This document shows positions 43,264 through 53,639 of a stretch of DNA of 64,000 bases, one piece after another (position 1 is the first letter of the stretch; each line of letters starts with the position of its first letter). Source of the DNA: Jaminaea rosea (lineage: Eukaryota > Basidiomycota > Exobasidiomycetes > Microstromatales). Both the position numbers and the translations under genes were made by a program. The notes under the pieces were generated by a model. The model was not told the origin of the DNA. It worked only from the letters and a program-made list of their open reading frames with translations, and searched no databases. The stretch lies in NCBI RefSeq assembly GCF_003144245.1, contig NW_020289976.1, forward strand, positions 1,240,001-1,304,000, read 5' to 3'.

Positions 43264-44628
43264 TTAGACCCTCATACTCTCCACTCCCTTGACTACGCTC
43301 CCTAGCGCGGCCCCCTTCCCCACATCGAACACGCACAGTCGCCCATCGACGCCCGAAGTGCTCACCGCTGTAACCGGTCCACCGCTCGCTGCTCCCCCGC
43401 TGTAAGCCCTGACGGAGGTAATGGTATTCTGGTGGGTGGTGTGCAGTTCTCCATCTGCCCCAACAGAGGCACCTGCAATCCCACCGAGATGGTTGAGAAC
43501 GGACGAACCCGACCCGCCAGAGGGAGTGGAGGCTCCATCGCTGTTGGAGGGGAGACCAGCGGAGGCCGACTGACCACGCACATCTGCCGCCTTGAATCGA
43601 TTGAAAGCTTCGCCGCTCAATCTGCCTGGTCCACCTGCCAGCCCAGCAGGCTTGGCCCCAACGGGCGGAGGCGGGGGAGGTGCCTTGCCCGCAATCCCGC
43701 TCCCACCACCACCACCACCATTGGCAGCCGCAGCCGAGTCGAGGGTCTTGTCCACTTTCCAGCCTTGCTCTGCCGAACCGCTGAACAAGATGGGCTGGCA
43801 GTCGTGCCCTGCCGCTACTAGGCTCTCCTCCGAGACCCACTGCAGTGCGACGTGCGGCAAGGTTGGGGAGCGCAGTACGTGTGTGGCGTGAGGAGGCGCT
43901 TCGGGTCCAGAGGGGTAGACAATTGTGAGGCTCGAATCGTGCCCCGCAAAGGCGAGGGAGTCACCGCTGGGGCTGAATCCCACTGCATGGACCCATCCAC
44001 CTGCGGGAGATGCGAACTCGCCACAGAGAGTGCCAAAGGGGAGTCGCTCACCCCAGACGGAGGGGGCAGGTCGGGCATCGACGCCTTTGATGAAGGCGGA
44101 GAAGACTCTCGCTCGCATGTCGGCGCAACCTGCTGCGAGGAGGACATTGTTCGGGTGCCAGTCGACGGAGAGGACAGTAGAGCGGAGAGGCTTCTTGATG
44201 TGCTTGGCCACCCACCAATCATTGTCGCTCTCGAAGGAGCAGATGGAGATGATGCGTGCGCCTGAGGCGACAGCGAACTTGTCCTCGTTGGGGGACCAGC
44301 GCACAAATGTTGCACCTCTGTTCAGGCGGAGCAGAACGAGGGTAGGCTTCCAGATGGACTTGCCCGTCTCATCGGCCTGGAGCGTCCAGACGTAGGCATT
44401 TCGGTCCTGCGAGCAGGTGACGAGGCGATTGGACTGAGGAGCCCAGTCGATGCCAGTGACGAGCTTGTCGTGCTCGTTGAGGACGTGCTCAAGTGTCCAG
44501 CCGTTGGCAGAGGAGGCGTAGATGTGGACTTCGTTGCTGTTCGGGGAGACGGCCACTTTGGAGCGATCCGCGTTGAAGGCGTGAGCCGTCAGAGGCGAGA
44601 TGGAGAGGTGATGGACTTGCGTGGCCAT
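43264..44628 (-). CDS. ARPC1: Arp2/3 complex subunit 1 (ARPC1/Arc40)
   Basis: A single exon encodes 454 residues of the WD40 subunit of the Arp2/3 complex, which nucleates branched actin filaments at endocytic patches. The N-terminus (ISPLTAHAFNADRSKVAVSP) and WD repeats such as EHDKLVTGIDWAPQSNRLVT with SQDRNAYVW, RGATFVRWSPNEDKFAVASG, VLSVDWHPNNVLLAAGCADM and HAVGFSPSGDSLAFAGHDS are typical of ARPC1. Between the last two blades lies an insert of about 100 residues rich in Gly, Pro and Ser, including a run of seven prolines, ahead of the family's GEAFNRFKAADVRG segment. Human ARPC1 is 372 residues, so the excess comes from this insert. The last repeat (HQNTITSVRAYSG) and GVDGRLCVFDV close the propeller. 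Confidence 0.96.
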   Translation of the reverse strand: MATQVHHLSISPLTAHAFNADRSKVAVSPNSNEVHIYASSANGWTLEHVLNEHDKLVTGIDWAPQSNRLVTCSQDRNAYVWTLQADETGKSIWKPTLVLLRLNRGATFVRWSPNEDKFAVASGARIISICSFESDNDWWVAKHIKKPLRSTVLSVDWHPNNVLLAAGCADMRARVFSAFIKGVDARPAPSVWGERLPFGTLCGEFASPAGGWVHAVGFSPSGDSLAFAGHDSSLTIVYPSGPEAPPHATHVLRSPTLPHVALQWVSEESLVAAGHDCQPILFSGSAEQGWKVDKTLDSAAAANGGGGGGSGIAGKAPPPPPPVGAKPAGLAGGPGRLSGEAFNRFKAADVRGQSASAGLPSNSDGASTPSGGSGSSVLNHLGGIAGASVGADGELHTTHQNTITSVRAYSGGAASGGPVTAVSTSGVDGRLCVFDVGKGAALGSVVKGVESMRV

Positions 44629-44902
44629 TGCAGCGAGATGAGGGTGAGGCAGTGGCGTGATATGATGTGATGCGCTATGAGGGCAAGATGGCCTTGAGGA
44701 CTGGGCAGTCTACTCTTGGCAATTAGGGTTGATGGTAAGAAGCGAAGGAACGGATGCGATGCTGTGCGCCGCTGGCCGGCCGCGACTCCACTCTCCGCCG
44801 CTCAGGCCAACGCCCGTGCCGGGCGCCACGCGAGCATCAACAACGTTCACCCTGACTTTTCTCGATCGATTGCCTAATGCTACAAATATGATATGCTCTG
44901 CT

Positions 44903-47533
44903 CTACCACTTGCTCATCTCTTTCAATGCCTCGATACAGAGTCGTGTGACCTCCCCACGCATCGCGCGTGCCTCCTGTTCAGCCGCTCCCTCCTTGACAC
45001 CCTGCCCCGCAGCGCCTTGCTGCATTTCCCTCGCCCCCTCTAATGCTGCGCCCTTCAACGCTTCCAGCATTCCACAGCCCTCGAGCTCCGCTTTGAATAC
45101 CCCCACATCGCCCTTCTTCTGCTCGCGCCTCCAAGCGACGTACTGCACAAGACAGCTCGCAATAGTGACGCCCCGCAAGGCCAGGCTTGCACGGGCATGC
45201 GAGGCGCCTTGTGCCCAAGAGACGGCGTCTTGTTGCTCTAGGCCGGATTCCTCTTCCTCGTCTACTACATCGTCGTCGCTTTCACCCCCATTGGAGTCAG
45301 GCAAGACTTCGTGATCGCCCTCCGTCAGCTCGACAATCTTCGCCTCCTGCTGCCCTCCAGCTCCAGCTTTGACGGCGACCCCCGGTCGTATGAGGCGCGC
45401 TACGATATTGAGCGTCCGAGCGCGCAAAGAGAGGAGATGCTCGCAAGCTATAGCGCTGGAGCACAGAGTAGCTACTGCACCTGCTGAGGCCATACGAGTA
45501 GGTAATGACGTCTCACCGCTCATGGCATTGGCAGCCGCAGGAGCGCAGAGGGCTACCAGGAGGTGAAGACGGTGGCGGGCCCGACTCCCCTCGCTGCTCC
45601 TCTCTTCGCCTCCTTCTGCTGAGGTAATCTGCTGCGGCTTTCTTTGGGCCTTGGAGCTGGCCTCATTCTCTTCCTCACCGCTCCATCGCGCGAACGCCGT
45701 CTCATCCTGCACCAAGTTGCACAGCAGCTCGACTGCTGCACGGCGAATCATGTCGTTTCCCTCCAGCAGAATGGAGCTCTCCAAGCCATCAAGAATCGTT
45801 GTCGGTCCTTCTCCTCCTGCCAGCCCTCCCTTCTGCCCTTTCAATTCATCTCGAAGCTTCGCGCTCGCAACCGCCCGCCCGGCCTCAGGTGAGAGGCTAG
45901 CCACGTTCGTGAGCGCTAGCAAGGCTTCGAAGCGTTGCAAAGGGTTGGAGGTGAGATGGAGGTACAAGGCGGTGAGGAAGGGGAGTGTGGCGCTTACTGC
46001 GGTTGAGGATGCTGAACTCCCGGAGGAGCCTCCGCCAAAGAGGAGAGCCGGGGAGTGGGTGACGCACAGACGGGCCAGAGCTTGTAGCGAGGAGAGGGGC
46101 GGGGGTACTCCTGCCGACGCTGATGCTGGCTGAGGTGTGGAGCCCGTCTTGCTCTGGTTCTCTTGCTTTCGCTCTCGTTGCTGCTTCAGTCTGGCAATAA
46201 CATCGCTGCTCAGCGCTACGAGAGCCTTCGCCCCTCCCGCTTGAGCGAGCCGGCCGCGTTGTTGCTTGTCTTGCTTGACTGTCAGGTTCAGCAGAGCGTT
46301 GGAGACGGTATCGCGTACAGCTGTGGATGGGTTGAGTGCCGTCGAGTTGCTTGCGTCCACACCGCCAGAAAGAACGAGGGATACAAGCGTATCCGCTACG
46401 CCAGCCTGCATTGCCTTGTTGACCCTCGCATCAATCTTCGCACTGGGCTCTGCCTCCTCCTGCGGCGCTGATTGGCCGCCTTGCCCCTTCTCCTGCTGCT
46501 TCGCATTTGCCATCGCTTTCAGCTTCTGCATCTGCTTCTCCTCACCAGTCAGAGCGGGCGGATAGGCCACGAGGTTCAGGATGATTGTTGACAGGGCGTA
46601 CTGCACGGACGTGTCTGCTGGTGCAAGCCCGTCCGCCTTTGAGAGGGTAGAGTCCATTTGATAGCTGCTGCTCGCCTTTCCCTCGTCACCTCCTCGGGAC
46701 GGGAAGACTGCTCTTCTATTTTTCTGCTGGCCTAGCTTACCAGGCATTGCGCATAGAGCTTGCAAGAAGGGTGCATCGTTGGCAATGAGGTCCTTCCTTG
46801 ATGGTGGGCCGGAAGAAAGGTAGCTCAGCGCTTCGAGGGCGGCGAGTAGGGAGATGCGCGACGACTCGTCGGCGAGAGCTTGAGCGTTGGCGGTGAGTAC
46901 CTGGCTTCTTGAGAGGAGAAGCAGAGTATCATCGTCTGAGCTTGATCTCTGGAGTTCCTCCCCTGCATCGGCAGGGAGCTGACTGCTCGAAGGTCGTTGG
47001 TGCAGCTTGTAGAGGGCCAGGTGAGCGACTAGAGCAACGCGTTCGTCCTCAGTCTCGCTATGTTGTGGGCCTGCAGCTCGCAGCCAGGCCACAAGCTCCT
47101 TGGCCTTGAGCACATCGGTCTTCATTGCTGCATCGCTGACGAGCGCAGCTAGAAGGTCGGCACGAAGGAGGTCAAGCAGCGGATCTGGGCTGGTGACCTT
47201 GGGGAAGGCGCTGGTCCAAAGCGGGCGGACAGCAGCATTTGCAAACAGGATACCTTGCACGGCTGGTGGAGAGATGCTAGATAGAGTTGAGAGAAGTCTG
47301 AGCGCTGCAGCGTATCCTTTTGCCTCTGCCACATCCTCCAGTCGTGAAGCCAAAGGCGCATACAAGGACGCCAGACTCGCCTGATCCGAGGCAGCTCGCG
47401 AAAGGCTCAGAGTGGCCAAGGCCCTGCTCCTCTGATCGGCATCAGCTTCGAATGCTGCGATCAGCTGGTCCGGATTGGAAGACAGGCTAAGCTTGTCCAG
47501 CTCCTGCTCTATTGAAGCTGCTGCGCCTGGCAT
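44903..47533 (-). CDS. UNC45: UNC-45/Cro1/She4-type myosin chaperone
   Basis: A single exon encodes 876 residues made mostly of helical armadillo-like repeats. UCS-domain proteins fold and stabilise myosin motors and are needed for cytokinesis and actin organisation. The C-terminal UCS region contains the conserved blocks RFEALLALTNVASLSPEAG and LEGNDMIRRAAVELLCNLV. The central region has stretches such as VRDTVSNALLNLT. As in other fungal members, there is no N-terminal TPR domain. Low-complexity linkers (Gln/Lys-rich near 46460-46530; Ser/Gly-rich) interrupt the repeats. I start at 47533 (MPGAAASIEQELDKLSL); an in-frame codon upstream would add residues overlapping the promoter shared with cactin. 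Only 156 bp separate the two start codons. Confidence 0.9.
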   Translation of the reverse strand: MPGAAASIEQELDKLSLSSNPDQLIAAFEADADQRSRALATLSLSRAASDQASLASLYAPLASRLEDVAEAKGYAAALRLLSTLSSISPPAVQGILFANAAVRPLWTSAFPKVTSPDPLLDLLRADLLAALVSDAAMKTDVLKAKELVAWLRAAGPQHSETEDERVALVAHLALYKLHQRPSSSQLPADAGEELQRSSSDDDTLLLLSRSQVLTANAQALADESSRISLLAALEALSYLSSGPPSRKDLIANDAPFLQALCAMPGKLGQQKNRRAVFPSRGGDEGKASSSYQMDSTLSKADGLAPADTSVQYALSTIILNLVAYPPALTGEEKQMQKLKAMANAKQQEKGQGGQSAPQEEAEPSAKIDARVNKAMQAGVADTLVSLVLSGGVDASNSTALNPSTAVRDTVSNALLNLTVKQDKQQRGRLAQAGGAKALVALSSDVIARLKQQRERKQENQSKTGSTPQPASASAGVPPPLSSLQALARLCVTHSPALLFGGGSSGSSASSTAVSATLPFLTALYLHLTSNPLQRFEALLALTNVASLSPEAGRAVASAKLRDELKGQKGGLAGGEGPTTILDGLESSILLEGNDMIRRAAVELLCNLVQDETAFARWSGEEENEASSKAQRKPQQITSAEGGEERSSEGSRARHRLHLLVALCAPAAANAMSGETSLPTRMASAGAVATLCSSAIACEHLLSLRARTLNIVARLIRPGVAVKAGAGGQQEAKIVELTEGDHEVLPDSNGGESDDDVVDEEEESGLEQQDAVSWAQGASHARASLALRGVTIASCLVQYVAWRREQKKGDVGVFKAELEGCGMLEALKGAALEGAREMQQGAAGQGVKEGAAEQEARAMRGEVTRLCIEALKEMSKW

Positions 47534-47689
47534 TGTGGAGGAGTTGGTTGGAAGAAGGAAAGGAAAGTCGGACTGGCGCTCCGGGGCTCGGCTGACGGAC
47601 GGACGGATCGACGACTCCACGCAAAGGCTCAGCCACACTTTCTGTCCGTCCATCTTTCTCCATCTCACGATTTGCCCATCTCGACCAGG
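47534..47689. promoter_or_regulatory. Short bidirectional promoter between UNC45 and cactin
   Basis: Only 156 bp lie between the divergent start codons, so both genes must share this promoter or have promoters overlapping the other gene. The right part is CT-rich on the plus strand. No TATA box is evident. Confidence 0.6.
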
Positions 47690-50007
47690 ATGCCACGGTC
47701 AGCATCCCCTCCTCGCCGGAGCAGGCATGAGGACGAGGATCGTCACTCTAGACACCGATCAAGCCGACACTACGATGACGACGCAGATCGGGCTCGCTCA
47801 TCCAAGAGCTCGAGACGTCATGACGACTACGACGACGACGACCGACACGCCAGCAGCTGGAAAAGACATAGAGATGATGACCGCCGAGAGCGATCATCGC
47901 GACGAGACAGGGATGACGATCGGGGTGATAGAAAGAGCAGCAGCCATCGTCATCATCACCGCGACCGTGACCGCAAACGCAGCTACGACTCCGACGAGGA
48001 GGAGGAGAGGCGCAGGAGGAGGAAGGATAGAAAGTGAGTGCGCAACTTCGCGTGTAGAGCAGGGGCACATCTTTTCTTGCTGACCATGATTCTTTCTCGC
48101 TCGTTGACAGGAGCAGACATCGCGACGAGACCTCACAAGAGCGACGCGACCGCAAAGCTGCCAAGCGCAGCGCCCACGACCAATCGGAGGCCCTCGAACG
48201 TGCCAACGTAGCAGACATGCTCATGTACTCAACAGGCGGGGGCGACAACGACTTCAATGACTCTGACCTCTCTCGCGAGTTCAAATGGGGCAAGAAGCAA
48301 GAAAAGGAAAAGAAGATGGGCCTCACCCCCGAAGAGGCTGCGCGAAGAGATGCAGAGAGGAGGAGGGAGGCGCAAGAAGAGATTGCAAGGTTGAACGCTT
48401 CGCGCAAACAGAGGGAGGCGGAGCAGAAGATTCGGGAGGAGGAGGAACAGCAGATGGCTCGATTGGCGGAGAGCGCTGCGATGAGCGAGTGGGTGGCCAA
48501 GGAGGACGATTTCCACCTCGAGCAGTCCCGTCGTCGTGCTGCGATCCGCATCCGAGAAAATCGCGCAAAGCCTATCGACCTCCTGGCCATGAACTTGCGT
48601 TGGGCAGACGGCGACCGCATCAAGGCCAAGCGACTCGACGGACTCGGTGTTGCGGCCGAAGAAGACGAAGACGATGACGAGGCAGGACTGGAGATTGACC
48701 TCGAGGAGCCCTACGAGATCTTCGAGAGTCTCACGCTGCAGGATACCGAGGAGCTCTACGGAGACATTCAAATGTACCTCGAGCTGGACAAAGACGAGCG
48801 CAACCTCGATTTCTGGCGGTCCATGATCATTGTATGTGACGACAAGTTGGCAGACCTGCGCGAGGCCGAGCAGCAAGGAGAGGACGGAGATGCTGGACGT
48901 CCGCGCATGGATCCGACGATCAAGGCAAACATGAATCGCATGCTCGCGGAGAAGAGCTACGAGGATCTCAAGGCGCTGCAGGGGCAAGTCAGGGCAAAGC
49001 TGCGCAGCGATGAGGCGATTGATGTCGAGTACTGGGAGGGATTGCTTCGCCAGATTGTAGTGTGGAGGGCCAAAGCCAAGCTGAGGGACTTGCACGAGGT
49101 AGTGCTTGAGAACCGATTGGAGTACCTCAGGCGCAAGCAACGACATGAGGCGGAGCGTCAGCAAGAGGAGCTGGTTGCGCAGCTTGGCGAAGAGGGTCGC
49201 GACTACATCGAAGAAGCCGATGAGGCAATGCAAGAGGAGGTCGCGGCTGCTGGGCCATCTTCAGCTACGGCCGTCGCCTCGTCCTCTGCATGGGACCCGG
49301 AGGAGATGGAGCCGCGCGCCCTCGACGAATCTCGCCTCAACTACGACGATCGCCACCTCCCCGTGCAGACCTGGGACACCCTTCGTGCAGACCTCATCGC
49401 AGCACGTCGCAAGGTCTTGGGCGCCAGCTTCGTCCCGCGTGCTCGTCCCACCAACGCCAGCGGAGCCACAAGTGCAGAGGATGCTGCGGAAGCCCTCTTT
49501 GCACAAGAAGCGGCAAAGGGCATCGACGTCAACGAGTCCGCTTTCGACGATGAAGCAGGCCTCGCTCCTGGTCAAACCATGCGTGGCGGTGGAGGTCGCT
49601 CGGCCGCAGACGAGCAGACGTACGACTGGGAAGACAAGTATCGACCGCGCAAGCCACGCTACTTTAATCGTGTTCACACCGGCTTCGAGTGGAACAAGTA
49701 CAACCAGACGCACTACGATTCAGACAATCCGCCGCCTAAGGTGGTTCAGGGGTACAAGTTCAACATCTTCTATCCTGACCTCATCGATAAGAGCAAGGCG
49801 CCCACCTACAGGATCATCAAGGAAGAGGGAGGGGGAGATGAGACTGTGATCCTGAAGTTTGAGGCAGGAGCACCGTACGAGGATATTGCGTTCAGGATCG
49901 TCAATCGACCCTGGCAGTACAGCCATAAGAGAGGATTTAAGAGTAGCTTCGATCGCGGGGTATTGCAGCTCTACTTTAACTTCCAGCGCAACTTCTACCG
50001 CAAGTGA
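47690..50007 (+). CDS. CACTN: Cactin, spliceosome-associated protein
   Basis: Exons 47690-48033 and 48111-50007 encode 746 residues. Cactin joins late spliceosomes (C complex) and promotes faithful splicing; the S. pombe orthologue is Cay1. The first 150 residues are an Arg/Ser/Asp/His-rich region like those of splicing factors. The middle cactin domain includes ALERANVADMLMYSTGG, FKWGKKQEKEKK and LDFWRSMIIVCDDKL. The conserved C-terminus is intact: TYDWEDKYRPRKPRYFNRVH, TGFEWNKYNQTHYDSDNPPP, VVQGYKFNIFYPDLIDK and YSHKRGFKSSFDRGVLQLYF, ending FNFQRNFYRK. The start at 47690 is the first ATG in frame. The intron is 77 nt. Confidence 0.96.
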
Positions 50008-50244
50008 GCGGCAGACGACATCGCGGAGCATTTTCGACTCAATTTCAATCCACGGTCATGTTATCTTACAAAGCTCTGCAGAATGCGAGTTGTGTGTGAC
50101 GGTTGCGCATCTGGATAGCTCTCATTGACGAATGTTGGAAGAGACAGAGGTGCGAAGCATTCAGAGGCATGATACAAGTACAGAGGAGGGCAGAAAGGTG
50201 AAGAGGGCGCAAAGCCCGGAGGTATGTATCAAGTGCCAGGCCGG

Positions 50245-50268
50245 CGAAGACGAAGACGAAGACGAAGA
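50245..50268 (+). repeat. Hexanucleotide microsatellite (CGAAGA)4
   Basis: Four perfect copies of CGAAGA lie between the convergent 3' ends of cactin and ASE1. They are non-coding in this annotation. Confidence 0.75.
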
Positions 50269-50286
50269 CTCGAGGCAGCCGCGCTC

Positions 50287-53017
50287 TTAGAAGACCTCCA
50301 TTTCCTCCCCTCCTCCTCTTACTGCATCCCCTTCATCATCCTCCTCAAGCACAGCCCAGTTCCCTCCTGCCCCACCATCACCCTCAGCAGCCTCCTGCGC
50401 CTCGTATGCCTCTCTGACCTCGCTGCTCACGCTCCTGATCGTTGAGCTCAGCCTCGGCTGAAAGCCGTTGGCCAGCGCTCCCTCCAATGACATGCTTGGT
50501 CCCCGCCTGCTCTTGCCTCCACCGTGGTTCACGCTACGTCGGGGCGCAGTGCTAGCGGACGTCCCTCGGGAAAGGGGAGGACGAGAAGGGATAGCCTGCG
50601 CATAAGCGGCGCCGCCTTGCGCGTGTGGGTAGCAGAGCGTCGTAGCGTCCGAGGCGATACTCGTCCCAGACATGTTGCGTGGCAGCGGTTGACGTCCAGC
50701 GCCAGAGCCTGCTGGGGGAGGGAAGGGTGCGAGCTGAGAGGGACGCGGACGGAAGGTGTGGCCCGCTGCGTACCCTGAGTGAGAGGCGGTGGCCAGGGCT
50801 GCTGCTGCTTGTGATGATGACGTGGTGGAGGAGGAGGGGACCTTTGCTCGGCCAGAAAATTGCGAAGCGTGGCTCTTCGGCGGGCTCGAAGGAGGGTGGT
50901 TGGCTCCGACGCCTGGCATTGGGATGCGAGACGAGCTAGGTAGCCTGCTAGTTGTGCCTGGCGTAGGCGCGACGCGAGCGCGCAAGTTACCTACGTTGGC
51001 GGCAGAAGGAACGTGCGCTGGTGTGCCCTTGCTCGCGCTTGCTGTTACGAGGCGGGGCTTCTTGCCTGCCAGGCCGCCTGTGCTTGCTGGTACACCGCCT
51101 CGAGCGCCGTTGAGAGCAGTTGATGGGGTGCGCATTGGCGTCGGCGCCATGCGATTGCCTTGCGCCGATTGTTGCAGGACACCAGTACCGTTGTGAGCTG
51201 AGGGAGTAGCGACCGAAGCGACACGGCTGCGCTTCTTGCCATTGGCAGCGTCCGTCCCCCCGCCTGACGAGCCAGCAGAGAGGGCCAAAATCTTCTCATA
51301 GTACGCCTCTCCATCGATGGTGAAGGTTTGCCCGCACTCTGCCTCCCACCCGGGGATAGCCTTCAGCAGCTCTGCCTCCAACTTGGGTTTCTGTACCTTG
51401 ACCCTCTTCCTCATCTTCTCCTCCCTCAGCAGCCTACCGGGATCGCCGCGCACTCCCTTCATCAGACGCGAGGTGTCCTTCGCGCTCTCCTCCAATTGAC
51501 GCTCCTCTTGACAGAGGTCGAGATACTTGGCCACCAGCTTGAGCAAGGGGGCTTTGCGCTCTACTTCGCCTTCGAGCTCCGCCACACGCTCCTCGTGGCG
51601 CTGCAGCAGGTGGTCCAGCTCAGCGGAAGCAACATCGTCGAGCCTTGCAAAGAATTCCGGGAAAGTGATTTCCCGCTGCTCCGCGCTCAGCCTCAGCTCA
51701 GACCAGAGCTCATCGATCCTCTCTCTGACCTTGCCAATGAACAAGGCCATATGCTGCTGCTTGAGCTCGACCATCTTCTCCAGCTCGCCCTCATAGGTCT
51801 GAATGACCGCCATGGTCGACCCGGAGTTGCTCATGACAAAGCGATCCATGTCTTCTTCTGGGACCTCAAATTTGACCCAAAGCTGGAATAGGTCATCGTA
51901 GAGCTCCTGGATGCGCATCTCTCTTCGCGCCTTTTCCTCCTCGAGGTCCTGACGCTTGGCGTTGGCTTTTGCAATATTGTCTGGTGTAGGCTGGAGGACA
52001 TGAGGAGGGAAATGAGTCTCTGCTGAGCGCATGGATTGGAGGGTGCCAGAGCCTGATCCTCCAGAGCGAGAAGGCGTGTCTGGTGTAGCCATAGCTTCGT
52101 CATGCTCGCCGCCTTCGATGGGAAGGAAAGTGCCCTGGAACTCCAGCGTTGTGTCGCCTTCATCGAGCTCGACCGTCTCCCACACGGTCTGAAGGCGAAG
52201 ATGGCGAAGCACGAGAGCGTCAAAGGTAGCTTCGGCGGCATTCTCCTCACCCATGTCCGGGGGCAGGCACAGCTCTGACCACAAGCCGAGTATCTCGTAG
52301 AGGTGCGTCTGAAGCTCCTCACTCCTACGGGTAAGCTCGTGTCCACATTTGTCGATCGCACTGCTGAGGGACGTGAGGTATGTGAGGGGCATGGCGGACA
52401 TGGGTACTTCGCCCTCTGCGAAGCTAGCATCCGCGGCCGCGAGGTCGGCCTCGTCTAAGGCGGGAGGTCGGATTTGCGGTACGTAGTCGCCGAGGATGGG
52501 CTCAAAGCTGCGAAGCTCGGCTGTGAGCTTGTCTGCTTGGTGGGTGCGCGAGTCGTAAATGTTCTGCAGTCGATTGATCTCGCTCGTTGTGGCTGCGACG
52601 CGTGGGAGGAGGGCCTGGGCGTATAAGGGCGAGGGATGGAAATGGTCAGACCTGGCGATGGGATGGAAGTTGATTTGAGCCTCTGCGTCGACTCACCTCC
52701 CTGTCATTGCTATTAGCTGTGCGCGTTCTGGATGATCTCCTTCCCTGCCCGGCTCCCTTTGTGCTGCTTGCCTCGTTCTCCCCCAGCGCCAATTTCATCC
52801 TCTCGATGCGCTTTTGGCCATGCTCGAGGGTGTATTTGGCATCATCGACCTCCTTCTGAACGCGGTCCAGCTGCGTCTTGACGGCGGTCTGAAGAGTCTC
52901 TTGAAGCGCTGCGATGGCCTCTTCAAGTCTTTGAGGTGGATGGCCGAGCTCCGAGTATGAAGACGAGAGCGTCGATGTCGAGTCGGACAGGAGCTTGAGG
53001 AGCCCAGGCCCGTCCAT
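50287..53017 (-). CDS. ASE1: Ase1/PRC1/MAP65 microtubule bundler
   Basis: Exons 52697-53017 and 50287-52614 encode 882 residues. Ase1 crosslinks antiparallel microtubules at the spindle midzone and helps position the division site. The N-terminal half is long helix/coiled coil, including YLTSLSSAIDKCGHELTRR, ELYDDLFQLWVKFEVPEEDM and RIDELWSELRLS with ITFPEFF. The spectrin-like microtubule-binding domain contains KYLDLCQEERQLEESAKD, the conserved RGDPGRLLREEKMRKRV, and KPKLEAELLKAIPGWE. The C-terminal 300 residues are Ser/Pro/Ala/Gly-rich and basic, probably disordered and phosphoregulated. The start at 53017 (MDGPGLLKLL) is the first ATG, and exon 1 continues in phase 0 into exon 2 through ALLPRVAATTSEINRL. 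Confidence 0.94.
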
Positions 53018-53639
53018 CGTGGCTGATCAGGCGCTATACGTGATACTTTCTAGGTAGTTGATGGACGATGTGTCCCTGCCTCGTCAGGCCGATATGATGG
53101 ATGTGCGGGCTTTGATAGGATGATGGTCAGATTGAGCAGGAGAAGGCTGGGAATGATGGTGACGAGGAGGAGCAATGTTGAATGCAGCCCGCTTTGCTCC
53201 TCCCGCCTACCGACATCTGCCTCCGCCCTGCGACGACGCCAACCAACTTGTGGCGTCGCGTCGGGAATCAACACGTGACTTGGCCGTCCAACACCCAAGA
53301 AGCTCACGCACTGCCACCGCTCCTTGTTTACTGCCAATCTGGTAGCATTCAAGTGGTCGACAACATCGAGAATCTACTCCCTTTGATCTTCTGCATCGAA
53401 AAGCTCATGAATTATGACCATGCTGTTGTTGACCCTTTGTGCGCCTCTGTCCGCCGCCTGCAATGTGCAGTGGATTGAGCTGCTGCCGCCCGGCCGCCTG
53501 CCGCGTTCCGTACCCTCATGTCGGGCCAAGCAAGTCGAGAGGCGTTCGTGTTGGTTGCCCGCCTTCGTGCACCTCATCCTTACCCTACATAACTACTCTC
53601 ATCATCCCAATCTAAACGCCGCGGGCATCTACGCACGCA
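53018..53639. other. Divergent promoter region of ASE1 and the NUD1/Cdc11-like gene
   Basis: This 622-bp stretch lies between two divergent genes that both act in late mitosis. No gene is seen. The part near 53570-53639 is pyrimidine-rich on the plus strand. Shared cell-cycle control is possible but not shown by any motif I can name. Confidence 0.5.

Noticed and set aside
9930-50007. PRP8, LEA1 and cactin as a splicing gene cluster
   Set aside because: They lie 20 kb and 10 kb apart with unrelated genes between, so chance is the simplest explanation.
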